39,763 bases of DNA from Betaproteobacteria bacterium (lineage in GTDB: Bacteria > Pseudomonadota > Gammaproteobacteria > Burkholderiales > SG8-39): assembly GCA_009693435.1 (NCBI GenBank), contig SHXF01000042.1, positions 1 through 39,763 on the forward strand. The letters are read 5' to 3'. Positions 7,302 to 15,130 of this stretch are shown here, in pieces. How positions within the stretch are numbered: position 1 is the first letter of the stretch; every line of letters starts with the position of its first letter. The notes under the pieces are model-generated. The model ran no database searches. It was not told where the DNA came from and was given only the letters and a program-made list of their open reading frames with translations. The position numbers and the translations under genes were made by a program.

Positions 7302-7624
7302 GGATCGTTCCCGTCGAAGCGCTATGGGTGGAGCAACGCCGCGAAGTGTCGCTCGCCGAACTGGCCGATTTGTCGGACCTGGCCGAGGAGGATCTACGGC
7401 AGTTGATCGAGCACGGCGTGCTGGAACCGGTGGACCTGGATGCGCGCGAGTGGTTGTTTTCGCCGGATTGCCTGCGACTGGCGCGCCGCGCCTCGCGGCT
7501 GCGGCACGATTTCGAACTCGACAACAACGGCCTGGCGCTGGCGCTCGCGCTGCTGGATCGGGTGCGCGACCTCGAGGAGCAGATCGTTCACATGCGCGCG
7601 CGCAAGCCCGATTTGCCACGATAG
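7298..7624 (+). CDS. cbpM: Chaperone modulator CbpM
   Basis: This 108-residue protein has a MerR-like winged helix N-terminus (LAELADLSDLAEEDLRQLIEHGVLEP) followed by a helical C-terminal half (ALALLDRVRDLEEQI), as in CbpM. In E. coli, CbpM binds the J domain of CbpA and inhibits both its DNA binding and its co-chaperone activity. The GTG start at 7298 overlaps the cbpA TGA (GTGA), so translation is coupled and the two proteins are likely made together. Length is typical of the family. Two copies of the dispersed palindrome follow its stop, which may help end the transcript. Confidence 0.88.
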   Translation: MRIVPVEALWVEQRREVSLAELADLSDLAEEDLRQLIEHGVLEPVDLDAREWLFSPDCLRLARRASRLRHDFELDNNGLALALALLDRVRDLEEQIVHMRARKPDLPR

Positions 7625-7631
7625 ATACTTC

Positions 7632-7653
7632 GTAGCGTGCGCCGTGCGCATGA
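7632..7653. repeat. Dispersed 22-bp palindromic repeat, copy 2
   Basis: GTAGCGTGCGC followed by CGTGCGCATGA; one base of the closing arm is changed relative to copy 1. It lies eight bases after the cbpM stop. Confidence 0.75.
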
Positions 7654-7671
7654 TCGATCCTGCCGATAATT

Positions 7672-7693
7672 GTAGCGTGCGCCTTGCGCACGA
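7672..7693. repeat. Dispersed 22-bp palindromic repeat, copy 3
   Basis: GTAGCGTGCGC followed by CTTGCGCACGA, in the same orientation as copy 2 and 18 bp beyond it. The pair lies in the convergent spacer between cbpM and the minus-strand livK-like gene, a common position for REP-type elements. Confidence 0.75.
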
Positions 7694-7776
7694 GCGGCCG
7701 TGACTACGGCGCCCGTCTATTTTCAGCATGCTCCAGCGACAGGTTCCGTCGTCAGGCTGGTTTATCCGCCGCGCGC

Positions 7777-8931
7777 TTACGGCAGGATTTGCCAGCCGGC
7801 ATTCTCGACTTTGACCATCACCCGGGCGCGAGCATCCACGCCATTGTGGTCCTCCCTGGTCATGTTGTAGATGGCGTGCGTGCCGACGACGTTCTTCAGG
7901 TCTTCCACGGCATCGCGCAGGGCGGCGCGAAACTCCGCGGTGCCGGGCGCTGCTTTCTTCACCGCAACGGGTATGGCCGCCTCGATCAGGCGAATCGCAT
8001 CGTAGGCGTAAGCGCCAAAGACGATGGCTCCACCCGGGCCGTATTTCGCGTCGTACTCTTTCTGGAAAGCGAGCGCGACCTTCTTGATCGGATTCGAATC
8101 GGGCAGCTGCTCGGCCACCGCCATGGGTCCGGTCGGCGCGATGGCGCCTTCTACGCTCTTGCCTCCGACGCGCAGGAAGTCGCGATTGATCACCGCCGGC
8201 GAATGATAGATACGGCCCTTGTAGCCGCGCTCCCTGAGCGCGATGTGCGGCAGCGCTGCCGGCGCGGTCGATGCGCCGACATAGACCACATCCGGATTGG
8301 CGGCCATGATTTTCAGGACCTGCGCGGTGACCGAGGTGTCGTTGCGCGCATAGCGTTCCGTCGCCACGATCTTGTAGCCGCCGGTCGCCGCCAGCCTGTT
8401 GATTGCCTGCAGATTCAGTTCACCCCAACCGTCGCTGAATCCAATAAAGCCGACGGTCTTGACGTTGTTCGCCTTCATGTGCGCCACCACGCCCTCGACC
8501 ATCAGGCCGGCAGGTTGCGGCACCATGAACACCCATGGCAACTGTTCCGGTTTCCAGGAAATGGGCGCGAGCGAGAGTTGCGGCGTTCTGGTTTCGACCG
8601 CGACGTCCATGACCGCGAGCGCGGTCGGCGTGGACGTGGAACCGATGAATATGTCGATCTTGTCTTCGCTTGCCAGCTTGCGGAAATTGCGCACCGCCGC
8701 GCCCGGATCGCCGCCGTCGTCCAGCGCGATCCCGCGGATCGGCACGCCGGCCAGTGTTTTCGGCAGCATCTCGAGCGCGTTCTTGGCGGGAATGCCGATC
8801 GGCGCATTCGGACCGGTGAGTGTCGCGGACAGGCCGATGATAATCGGCTGCTGTGCCTGCACGGTGAGCGCAAACAGAGCGGCAATGGCGGGGACGAGTA
8901 CGGAGAAGATCCGGGCTGCGGCTCTAATCAT
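7777..8931 (-). CDS. livK: Branched-chain amino acid-type ABC transporter substrate-binding protein
   Basis: The 384-residue protein has a Sec signal peptide (residues 1-26, ending TVQAQQ) and a periplasmic type I binding-protein fold: IIIGLSATLTGPNA at the start, then FIGSTSTPTALAV and VVYVGASTAP. It would capture the substrate in the periplasm and hand it to the LivH/LivM permeases encoded divergently on the plus strand. Substrates of this large family range from Leu/Ile/Val to amides, aromatic acids and urea, so the name livK denotes the family rather than a proven substrate. The start at 8931 is supported by AGGAGG nine bases upstream. The 160-bp divergent spacer probably holds promoters for both directions. 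Confidence 0.88.
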   Translation of the reverse strand: MIRAAARIFSVLVPAIAALFALTVQAQQPIIIGLSATLTGPNAPIGIPAKNALEMLPKTLAGVPIRGIALDDGGDPGAAVRNFRKLASEDKIDIFIGSTSTPTALAVMDVAVETRTPQLSLAPISWKPEQLPWVFMVPQPAGLMVEGVVAHMKANNVKTVGFIGFSDGWGELNLQAINRLAATGGYKIVATERYARNDTSVTAQVLKIMAANPDVVYVGASTAPAALPHIALRERGYKGRIYHSPAVINRDFLRVGGKSVEGAIAPTGPMAVAEQLPDSNPIKKVALAFQKEYDAKYGPGGAIVFGAYAYDAIRLIEAAIPVAVKKAAPGTAEFRAALRDAVEDLKNVVGTHAIYNMTREDHNGVDARARVMVKVENAGWQILP

Positions 8932-8990
8932 GGCGATGATCCTCCTGTTGGATGTCGAATCAAGCTAACAGACGCGGCGGCGCCCCGCAA

Positions 8991-9016
8991 CCTGTGGCAA
9001 ACTCCTGTGGCAAACT
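8991..9016. repeat. Perfect 13-bp tandem duplication in the livK-livH divergent spacer
   Basis: CCTGTGGCAAACT occurs twice in direct succession (8991-9003 and 9004-9016), between the two divergent transporter genes, where a regulator could bind. It could be an operator with two half-sites on the same DNA face or a slippage product. Confidence 0.85.
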
Positions 9017-9091
9017 CGGCCGCCCGGTCCGGACAAGCAATAAATCCAAGCGCCTTGAACTAAACGACTTGAACGCGAGGCCGACACTCAA

Positions 9092-10135
9092 TTGAACTTC
9101 GACATCGCACTGCTGCTCGCCCAGGACGGCATCACCACCGGGGCCATCTACGCGCTGCTCGCGCTCGCCCTGGTGCTGGTGTACGTGGTAACGCGGGTGC
9201 TGTTCGTGCCGCAGGGCGAATTCATCACCTACGGCGCGCTTTCCCTGGCAGCGCTGCAATTGGGACGGCTGCCTGGCATCGTCTGGCTGCTGGGCGGCAT
9301 GGCGGTGCTGGTGACGGTGGTCGAGATCGTCTCGGCCGCGCGCAGCGGCAAGCTCGCGCGCCTGCCGCGCATACTCGCGGTCTACATCGTGCTGCCGGCC
9401 ATCATCATCGCGCTCACGGTGTGGCTGGCGCCCAGGAACCCGCCGCTGGTGGTGCAGATTCTGCTCTCGATCGCGCTGGTGGTGCCGCTCGGACCAATGC
9501 TCTACCGGGTCGCCTTCCAGCCGCTCGCCAATGCTTCCATCCTGGTGCTGCTGATCGTCGCGGTGGCGGTGCATTTTGCCCTGCAGGGACTCGGGCTGGT
9601 ATTTTTCGGGGCCGAGGGGTTTCGCGTGGCGCCCTTCTACGACGCCCGCTTCGAGATGGGCACGCTCATCGTTTCCGGGCAGACCGTGCTGGTGCTGGGG
9701 GCGACCGTGCTGGTGATGGTGCTTCTTTACCTCTTCTTCGAGAAGACGCTGTTCGGCAAGGCGCTGCGCGCCACGGCGGTCAATCGCATGGGCGCCCGCC
9801 TGGTCGGCATCAGTTCCGCCATGGCCGGCAAGCTTGCCTTCACTGTCGCGGCGCTGATCGGCGCGCTCTCGGGCATTCTCATCATCCCCATCACCACCTT
9901 GTATTACGACTCCGGTTTTCTCATCGGCCTGAAGGGATTCGTTGCAGCGGTGGTCGGGGCGGTGGTGAGCTACCCGCTTGCGGTGGCGGGCGCCGTCCTG
10001 GTCGGCCTGCTTGAATCGTTCGGCTCCTTCTGGGCGAGTGCCTACAAAGAGGCGATCGTTTTCACCCTCTTGATTCCGATCCTGATCTGGCGATCGCTGC
10101 GCACTACGCACGTCGAGGAAGAGGAGGAAGAGTGA
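9092..10135 (+). CDS. livH: ABC transporter permease, LivH type
   Basis: This 347-residue inner-membrane permease begins with the characteristic GITTGAIYALLALALVLVY of LivH proteins and has about eight to nine hydrophobic segments. The segment KALRATAVNRMGARLVGIS matches the cytoplasmic loop that contacts the ATPases. It forms the channel with the LivM domain encoded next. The start is TTG at 9092, with a purine-rich GCGAGG upstream; no ATG fits the family N-terminus. The stop overlaps the next gene by four bases (GTGA). The C-terminus ends in a run of glutamates, which is unusual but harmless. Confidence 0.88.
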   Translation: MNFDIALLLAQDGITTGAIYALLALALVLVYVVTRVLFVPQGEFITYGALSLAALQLGRLPGIVWLLGGMAVLVTVVEIVSAARSGKLARLPRILAVYIVLPAIIIALTVWLAPRNPPLVVQILLSIALVVPLGPMLYRVAFQPLANASILVLLIVAVAVHFALQGLGLVFFGAEGFRVAPFYDARFEMGTLIVSGQTVLVLGATVLVMVLLYLFFEKTLFGKALRATAVNRMGARLVGISSAMAGKLAFTVAALIGALSGILIIPITTLYYDSGFLIGLKGFVAAVVGAVVSYPLAVAGAVLVGLLESFGSFWASAYKEAIVFTLLIPILIWRSLRTTHVEEEEEE

Positions 10136-11895
10136 AACGCGGCACGCTCGTCCTGCTGGCCGTCCTCGCGCTGTTTGCCATCGCGCCATTCCTGCTGCCG
10201 CCGTTTTACATCACGCTGATGAATTACATCGGGCTCGCCAGCATTGTTTCGCTGGGCCTGGTGCTGATTACCGGCATCGGCGGGCTCACCTCGTTCGGCC
10301 AGGCGGCCTTCGTCGGGTTGGGCGCATACACCACCGCCTATCTGACCACCGTGCACGGTGTGTCCCCCTGGCTGACGCTCCCGATCGGTCTTGTTCTGAC
10401 CGCAGTGATCACGCTCGCGCTCGGCTTCATCACGCTCAGGCTGTCGGGACATTACCTGCCGCTGGGCACGATTGCCTGGAGCATCAGCCTTTTCTACGTG
10501 TTCGCCAACCTGCAGGGACTGGGCGGCTACAACGGCATCGCCGGGCTGCCGCCGCTGTCGATCGCCGGGACCGAACTGAACAGCGGTCGCGATTATTACT
10601 TTCTCATCTGGATCGTGACCTTTCTAGCGCTCGTGTCGATACGCAACCTGCTCGATTCGCGGCCCGGGCGCGCGGTGCGCAGCCTGCGCGGCGGCGGCGT
10701 GATGGCGGAGAGCTTTGGCGTCAATACCGCGCTGGTCAAGACCGCCATCTTTCTTTATGCCGGGCTGCTCGCATCCTTGTCCGGTTGGCTGTATGCGCAC
10801 TACCTGCGTTTCGTCAATCCGACACCCTTCGGCATCAACGCGAGCATCGAGTACTTGTTCATGGCGGTGGTGGGCGGGGCGGCAAGTATCTGGGGCGCCA
10901 TCATAGGCGCAGGGATCCTGACCATACTCAAGCAATGGCTGCAGGACCTGCTGCCCAAGCTGATAGGCACCACCGGCAACTTCGAAATCATCGTGTTCGG
11001 CGTGCTGATGGTGCTGCTGCTGCAGCACGCACGCCTGGGGGTGGTGCCCCTGGTGGCGCGGCGATTCCTGAAGCCGCGCACCGTGCCGCTGCCCTTGCAG
11101 GCCGCGGCCCTGCCCAGGCGGGCGCGCCCGGCGCACGGCGAACCCATGCTGCAGGTGATAGCCGCGCGCAAGGAATTCGGCGGCCTGGTGGCGATGAACG
11201 ATGTCAGCTTCTCGCTCGCCGCGGGCGAAATACTCGGCCTGATCGGACCCAACGGCGCCGGCAAGACCACCATGTTCAACGTGGTCACCAATGTGCTCGA
11301 ACTGACGCGCGGCGAGGTGCGTTTTCGCGGCGAGCGCATCGACAGGTTGCCTTCGCGCGATATCGTGCGCCGCGGCATCGCGCGCACCTTTCAGCACGTG
11401 CAGTTGCGCCCGACCATGACGCTGGTGGAAAACGTCGCGATCGGCGCGCACCTGCGCGGCTCGAAAAACATGGCGCTGGCGGCGCTGCGCCTTGACCGTG
11501 AAGAGGAAGGCACGCTGCTGATGGAGGCGAAGGCGCAGCTGGAGCGGGTGGGGCTAGGCGCGCAGTTACAGGATCTGGCCGGCAGCCTGCCTCTCGGCCA
11601 GCAACGGATACTGGAAGTGGCGCGGGCGCTCGCCGCCGATCCGGTGCTGCTGCTGCTCGATGAGCCTGCGGCGGGACTGCGTTATCGGGAAAAGCAGGCG
11701 CTGGCCGATCTCTTGCGCCGGCTGCGCGACGAAGGCCTCACGGTGCTGCTGGTGGAGCACGACATGGATTTCGTGATGGGCCTGGTGGACCGGCTAGTGG
11801 TAATGGATTTCGGGGAGAAAATTGCGGAGGGGCTGCCGCATGAAATCCAGAACAATCCGGCCGTCATCGAGGCGTATCTGGGGAGCGTCGAATGA
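10132..11895 (+). CDS. Fused LivM permease and LivG ATPase
   Basis: This 587-residue protein joins two transporter parts. Residues 1 to about 310 are a LivM-type permease with many membrane segments and the GLTSFGQAAFVGLGAYT motif. After a basic, proline-rich linker (about 311-335), a LivG-type ATPase follows with Walker [10 protein letters not shown] (372-380), a degenerate signature LPLGQQRILEVARAL, Walker B LLLLDEPAAGL and the switch histidine in LLVEHDM. The fusion links one permease directly to one ATPase; LivF supplies the second ATPase. The GTG start overlaps livH by four bases. LivM-LivG fusions are known in some proteobacterial Liv-type systems, so this is a real gene form rather than an assembly error. 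Confidence 0.9.
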   Translation: MKRGTLVLLAVLALFAIAPFLLPPFYITLMNYIGLASIVSLGLVLITGIGGLTSFGQAAFVGLGAYTTAYLTTVHGVSPWLTLPIGLVLTAVITLALGFITLRLSGHYLPLGTIAWSISLFYVFANLQGLGGYNGIAGLPPLSIAGTELNSGRDYYFLIWIVTFLALVSIRNLLDSRPGRAVRSLRGGGVMAESFGVNTALVKTAIFLYAGLLASLSGWLYAHYLRFVNPTPFGINASIEYLFMAVVGGAASIWGAIIGAGILTILKQWLQDLLPKLIGTTGNFEIIVFGVLMVLLLQHARLGVVPLVARRFLKPRTVPLPLQAAALPRRARPAHGEPMLQVIAARKEFGGLVAMNDVSFSLAAGEILGLIGPNGAGKTTMFNVVTNVLELTRGEVRFRGERIDRLPSRDIVRRGIARTFQHVQLRPTMTLVENVAIGAHLRGSKNMALAALRLDREEEGTLLMEAKAQLERVGLGAQLQDLAGSLPLGQQRILEVARALAADPVLLLLDEPAAGLRYREKQALADLLRRLRDEGLTVLLVEHDMDFVMGLVDRLVVMDFGEKIAEGLPHEIQNNPAVIEAYLGSVE

Positions 11896-12028
11896 TGATG
11901 GAAGTACTGAACAACGGGATGGAGACCTCTTGCATCCCGCCCGCATCGGTGGACGCACGTGAAATCCGTTTTGCTAAAACCGCGCCGCATCGGTTTTTCC
12001 GCAGGTGTCACAGGACGGAGATCGTCGC

Positions 12029-12802
12029 GTGAACGCGGGCAACGCTGAAACGGGTGGCCTGGCGCTGGAGGTGACGGATCTGTCGGTCGGCTACGGCAAA
12101 GTCGAGGCGCTGCACAAAGTCAGCCTCAAAGTCCGCGCAGGTAGCATCGTCACCGTAATCGGGCCGAACGGCGCCGGAAAGACCACCTTGTTGCATGCCT
12201 TGATGGGCATACTCGATTCGCAAGGGCGGGTTTCCTACTTCAATACCTCGCTGCGCGAAGCGGAAGTCGAAGAGCGGGTGGCCGCCGGCATGTCTCTGGT
12301 GCCCGAGCGGCGCGAACTGTTCGGTGAGATGAGCGTTGCCGACAACCTGCTGCTGGGCGCCTTTGCCCGCATCAGCCGCGAGCACGAGGCGGCGGCCGAT
12401 CTGGACGCCGTGTACCAGCGCTTTCCGCGGCTGCGCGAGCGGCGATCGCAGCTTGCCGGCACCTTGTCCGGCGGCGAGCGGCAGATGCTGGCGCTGGGAC
12501 GCGCGCTGATGGCCAAGCCGCGACTGATGATGCTGGACGAACCCAGCCTCGGCCTTGCGCCGCTGATCGTGCGCGAGATCTTTCACATCATCGCCGACTT
12601 GCGCAAGACCGGCGCCGCGATCCTGCTGGTCGAGCAGAACGCGCGCGCCGCGCTGCAGGTGGCGGACTATTGCTACGTCATCGAGACCGGCGAAATCGTG
12701 CTCGAGGGCCCGGCCGACGAGTTGGCGAACAATCCGCGCATCATCGAGACCTACCTCGGGCTGGCGCGCCGCAAGAAAGATCCGCCCCCCGGCGCTGATT
12801 GA
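12029..12802 (+). CDS. livF: ABC transporter ATP-binding protein, LivF type
   Basis: The 257-residue ATPase carries Walker [10 protein letters not shown] (starting at residue 45), the ABC signature [15 protein letters not shown], Walker [14 protein letters not shown] and the switch histidine replaced by Gln in LLVEQNA, all usual for LivF. It would pair with the ATPase half of the LivM-LivG fusion. I chose GTG 12029 because GGAG lies eight bases upstream; an in-frame GTG at 12005 adds eight residues without similarity. The 133-bp gap from the fusion gene contains no recognised gene and no terminator, so the operon probably continues through it. Confidence 0.88.
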   Translation: MNAGNAETGGLALEVTDLSVGYGKVEALHKVSLKVRAGSIVTVIGPNGAGKTTLLHALMGILDSQGRVSYFNTSLREAEVEERVAAGMSLVPERRELFGEMSVADNLLLGAFARISREHEAAADLDAVYQRFPRLRERRSQLAGTLSGGERQMLALGRALMAKPRLMMLDEPSLGLAPLIVREIFHIIADLRKTGAAILLVEQNARAALQVADYCYVIETGEIVLEGPADELANNPRIIETYLGLARRKKDPPPGAD

Positions 12803-12842
12803 TTCGGGCGGGCGTCCCGGGTCACCACCTCACCGTAAAATG

Positions 12843-12864
12843 GTAGCGTACGCCACGCGCACGA
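12843..12864. repeat. Dispersed 22-bp palindromic repeat, copy 4
   Basis: GTAGCGTACGC followed by CACGCGCACGA; this is the most diverged copy. It lies between livF and the TetR gene, so it may separate the two transcripts. Confidence 0.65.
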
Positions 12865-12923
12865 GCCCCGCTGTGTTGCGCGCGCGGCGCGCACCGAGAA
12901 TTGATGATCCAGGACACTGGCCG

Positions 12924-13691
12924 ATGACGCAGGTGAAGAAGCAGGCGGTGCGCGACGCCATCCTGAAATCGGCGTTCAGCCTGTTCGCCAAACGCGGCTA
13001 CGAGGACTCGACCCTCGCCCAGATCGCTGCCGGTGCGGACGTATCGACAGCCAACGTGTACGTCTATTTCGCGTCCAAGCTCGATGTGCTCTACGCCATC
13101 TACGATCCATGGCTGCGCCGTCGCCTCGATCAACTGGAGCGCAAGCTCGCGCGCCTCGCCGACCCGCGCAAGCGGCTGATCGTGCTGCTCACCACACTCT
13201 GGCGCGATCTGCCCGCCGAGCGCAATGGATTCGCCAACAATGTCATGCAGGCGATTTCCACTGCAACGCGCGAGGAAGGCTACGATCCGGCGCTGCTCGA
13301 ATGGGTGGAACAGAAAATCGCGGCAATGATCAACGACGCACTACCCTGCGGCCGGCAGGATGCCGCCGCCAGTCGTCAACTGGCGCATGTGCTGATGATG
13401 GCGTTCGACGGTTTCGTGATCAATTTCCACCTGCGCCCGCGGAATGCCTGCCAGGATAGTACGATAGTGCTCATGAGTTCGCTGCTGCTGGGAAGTCAGG
13501 TGGTGGGAAGTCAGGTGGTGGGAAGTCAGGTGGTGGGAAGTCAGGTGGTGGGAAGTCAGGTGCTGGGAAGTCAGGTGCTGGGAAGTCAGGTGTCGGGAAG
13601 TCTGGGCAAGACTGCGGAATCCGTCAAACGTGCAAAGCCCGTCCCGTCCCGCCGCCGCGCTGTGATTCCGGACGTGATTCCAGACGGTTGA
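12924..13691 (+). CDS. TetR/AcrR family transcriptional regulator with repeat-encoded tail
   Basis: Residues 8-55 form a TetR-type helix-turn-helix (ILKSAFSLFAKRGYEDST, then ADVSTANVYVYFASK), and the following helices form the usual ligand-binding and dimer domain. Regulators of this type repress nearby operons and release DNA on binding a small molecule; the adjacent Liv-type transporter is a plausible target. I chose ATG 12924, which gives a standard N-terminus; the open frame upstream runs through the palindromic repeat and is not family-like. The normal domain ends near residue 188. The remaining 66 residues are seven GSQV-x pentapeptides encoded by a 15-bp minisatellite plus a basic end, making the 255-residue protein unusually long. 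Confidence 0.82.
   Translation: MTQVKKQAVRDAILKSAFSLFAKRGYEDSTLAQIAAGADVSTANVYVYFASKLDVLYAIYDPWLRRRLDQLERKLARLADPRKRLIVLLTTLWRDLPAERNGFANNVMQAISTATREEGYDPALLEWVEQKIAAMINDALPCGRQDAAASRQLAHVLMMAFDGFVINFHLRPRNACQDSTIVLMSSLLLGSQVVGSQVVGSQVVGSQVVGSQVLGSQVLGSQVSGSLGKTAESVKRAKPVPSRRRAVIPDVIPDG
13490..13594. repeat. Seven 15-bp tandem units at the 3' end of the TetR gene
   Basis: Units of GGGAAGTCAGGTGGT run from 13490 to 13594. The first four are identical, units five and six end GCT, and unit seven ends GTC; an eighth diverged copy begins at 13595. The unit length is a multiple of three, so copy number changes keep the frame and alter only the tail length. Confidence 0.95.
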
Positions 13692-13729
13692 TCGGCATTC
13701 AAAAACCCTATACATTGAACCGTATGGCC

Positions 13730-13770
13730 GGTGATGCAGGAAGTGCCTGCCGTCACCCTTTTCCCCTTTC
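13730..13770 (+). terminator. Possible terminator after the TetR gene
   Basis: GGTGATGCAGG (13730-13740), a five-base loop and CCTGCCGTCACC (13746-13757) form an imperfect stem, followed by a pyrimidine run CTTTTCCCCTTTCC. The T-run is broken by C residues, so efficiency is uncertain. It lies between the TetR gene and the yqjD-like operon. Confidence 0.4.
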
Positions 13771-13794
13771 CTTCTGCTTTAACGAAAAGGTTTT

Positions 13795-14112
13795 ATGGAA
13801 ACCACCACAACTTCTGAAGTTACGAAAGACAAACTTGCCGCCGATCTCAGGATAGTTATCGCAGACGCGGAAGAATTGTTGCGCGAGACCGCCAGCCAGG
13901 CCGGCGAGAAGGCCGCGGCGGCACGCCTCAAGATTCGGGAAAGCCTGCAAGTGGCCAAACTGAAACTCGCGCAGTTGAGCGAAGTCGGGATCGACCAGGC
14001 AAAAGCAGCGGCCCGCGCAACCGACGACTACGTGCATGGCCACCCGTGGCGTGCGGTGGGCATCGCAGCAATGGGCGGACTGATTCTGGGCATTCTGATC
14101 AGCCGCCGCTAG
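13795..14112 (+). CDS. YqjD/ElaB (DUF883) family membrane-anchored protein
   Basis: This 105-residue protein has a long amphipathic helical region (residues 10-75, DKLAADLRIVIADAEELLRE) and a C-terminal anchor introduced by the family hallmark YVHGHPWRAVGIA, followed by GGLILGILISRR. DUF883 proteins such as E. coli YqjD and ElaB bind ribosomes or the inner membrane through this tail and are stress and stationary-phase proteins. The short AAGG site lies close to ATG 13795. It opens a run of four short membrane-protein genes with 13-bp or overlapping junctions, as in the yqjD-yqjE-yqjK operon. Confidence 0.88.
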   Translation: METTTTSEVTKDKLAADLRIVIADAEELLRETASQAGEKAAAARLKIRESLQVAKLKLAQLSEVGIDQAKAAARATDDYVHGHPWRAVGIAAMGGLILGILISRR

Positions 14113-14125
14113 GGCGCGGCTCACC

Positions 14126-14503
14126 ATGGCCGAAGAGGCTGTACGCCCGGGTGTACGGAATTCGCTGAAGGCCCTGGCGAGGAACCTGCTCGACACGACC
14201 CAGACGCGGCTTCAGCTTCTTTCCAGCGAGCTGGAAGAGCAGGGCGCGCGGCTGCTCAAAATCATCGCACTGGCGGCGATAGGCGGATTCCTGCTCGCGC
14301 TCGCCATCGTACTCGCCGTCTTTTTCATCGTCGTGCTGTTTTGGGACAGCCACCCGTTGCTCGCCGTCGGCCTGCTCTCGGGCGGTTTCCTGATTGGCGC
14401 GGTGATCGTGTTCATGATGGTGAAATCGGAACTGGATCGCCGCCCGCCGCTGCTGCACGTCACGATCGACGAATTCCACAAGGACAAGATGCGGTTGCAA
14501 TGA
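14126..14503 (+). CDS. YqjE-like phage-holin-family membrane protein
   Basis: The 125-residue product has an N-terminal amphipathic helix (LARNLLDTTQTRLQLLSSEL), then two membrane segments (about 48-72 and 78-98), as in YqjE/DUF1469 proteins annotated as phage holin family. Despite that family label there is no lysis context; such proteins are chromosomal partners of YqjD. It starts 13 bp after the yqjD-like stop and overlaps the next gene by four bases (ATGA). Confidence 0.82.
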   Translation: MAEEAVRPGVRNSLKALARNLLDTTQTRLQLLSSELEEQGARLLKIIALAAIGGFLLALAIVLAVFFIVVLFWDSHPLLAVGLLSGGFLIGAVIVFMMVKSELDRRPPLLHVTIDEFHKDKMRLQ

Positions 14504-14799
14504 AGTCCGTCGAAACCATCCTCATCGAGCGCGCCGAAGTGATTTCCCGCGCAGCCGCTCAGCGTGAGCGTCTCGCCAGCCAGTTGCGGATTCTGGAAGG
14601 TCCGGTTGCCGTGGTCGAGCGTGCCGTGGAAGGCGCGCACTGGCTGCGCGCGCACCCGCATGTGGTCTTGCTTGGGGTGGCGCTGGCATTTGTGCTCGCG
14701 CCGGGCAGGATGATCAGGATCGCGCGCCGCAGTTTCATCCTGTGGCGAAGTTGGGGATGGGTATTCTCGCTGTTGCGTGAGAAACTGTTGCCTCGATGA
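14500..14799 (+). CDS. YqjK-like small protein
   Basis: This 99-residue protein has a basic, helical N-terminal half (TILIERAEVISRAAAQRERLASQL) and one hydrophobic segment (residues 53-66, VVLLGVALAFVLAP). It matches the position and layout of YqjK in the yqjDEK operon. The ATG at 14500 overlaps the previous TGA and the gene's own stop overlaps the next start, so the four-gene run is translationally coupled. Function is unknown; identification rests mostly on synteny. Confidence 0.7.
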   Translation: MKSVETILIERAEVISRAAAQRERLASQLRILEGPVAVVERAVEGAHWLRAHPHVVLLGVALAFVLAPGRMIRIARRSFILWRSWGWVFSLLREKLLPR

Positions 14800-15104
14800 A
14801 GGCAACCGACAAGCGGGCGCTGCGGCGCTTTTTTGACGTTATGGACCGGGAACGGCGCCATATGCAAACCGAACTCGGCCAGATCAAAGGGCTGATGCCG
14901 CTGCTGATGAAGCCGCGCAACAAGAACAAATGGACGGCGCAGGATAAGCGCGAGTTGCAGCGCCATTTCAAGCAGTTGTCGAAGATGAGTCCATACATCG
15001 CGGCGCTCGTATTGCCCGGTGGATTTGCCATACTGCCGGTGCTGGCCTGGTGGCTGGACCACCGGCGGGGCCGTCGACTGGCAGGTGCGGCCGCTAAAAG
15101 CTGA
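14796..15104 (+). CDS. Small membrane protein with LETM1-like C-terminal motif
   Basis: The 102-residue product is basic and helical, with one C-terminal hydrophobic segment containing KMSPYIAALVLPGG and then LPVLAWWLD. The RMxPxIxxxVxPGxxxxLP pattern resembles the conserved core of LETM1-type proteins and similar short betaproteobacterial proteins. It is not part of the E. coli yqjDEK set. The ATG at 14796 overlaps the yqjK-like stop (ATGA), so it belongs to the same operon. A 20-bp tandem array starts 26 bp after its stop. Function unknown. Confidence 0.7.
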   Translation: MKATDKRALRRFFDVMDRERRHMQTELGQIKGLMPLLMKPRNKNKWTAQDKRELQRHFKQLSKMSPYIAALVLPGGFAILPVLAWWLDHRRGRRLAGAAAKS

Positions 15105-15130
15105 GGAAGCGCTGCATCCGCCCTGTCGTG

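Noticed and set aside
8960..10189. 409-codon minus-strand frame opposite livH
   Set aside because: It is extremely rich in Gln, His, Arg and Asp, as expected for the antisense of a hydrophobic membrane protein gene.
14126..14503. Phage holin and hence a prophage remnant
   Set aside because: The family name is misleading; the gene sits in a chromosomal yqjD-type operon without lysis or phage genes.
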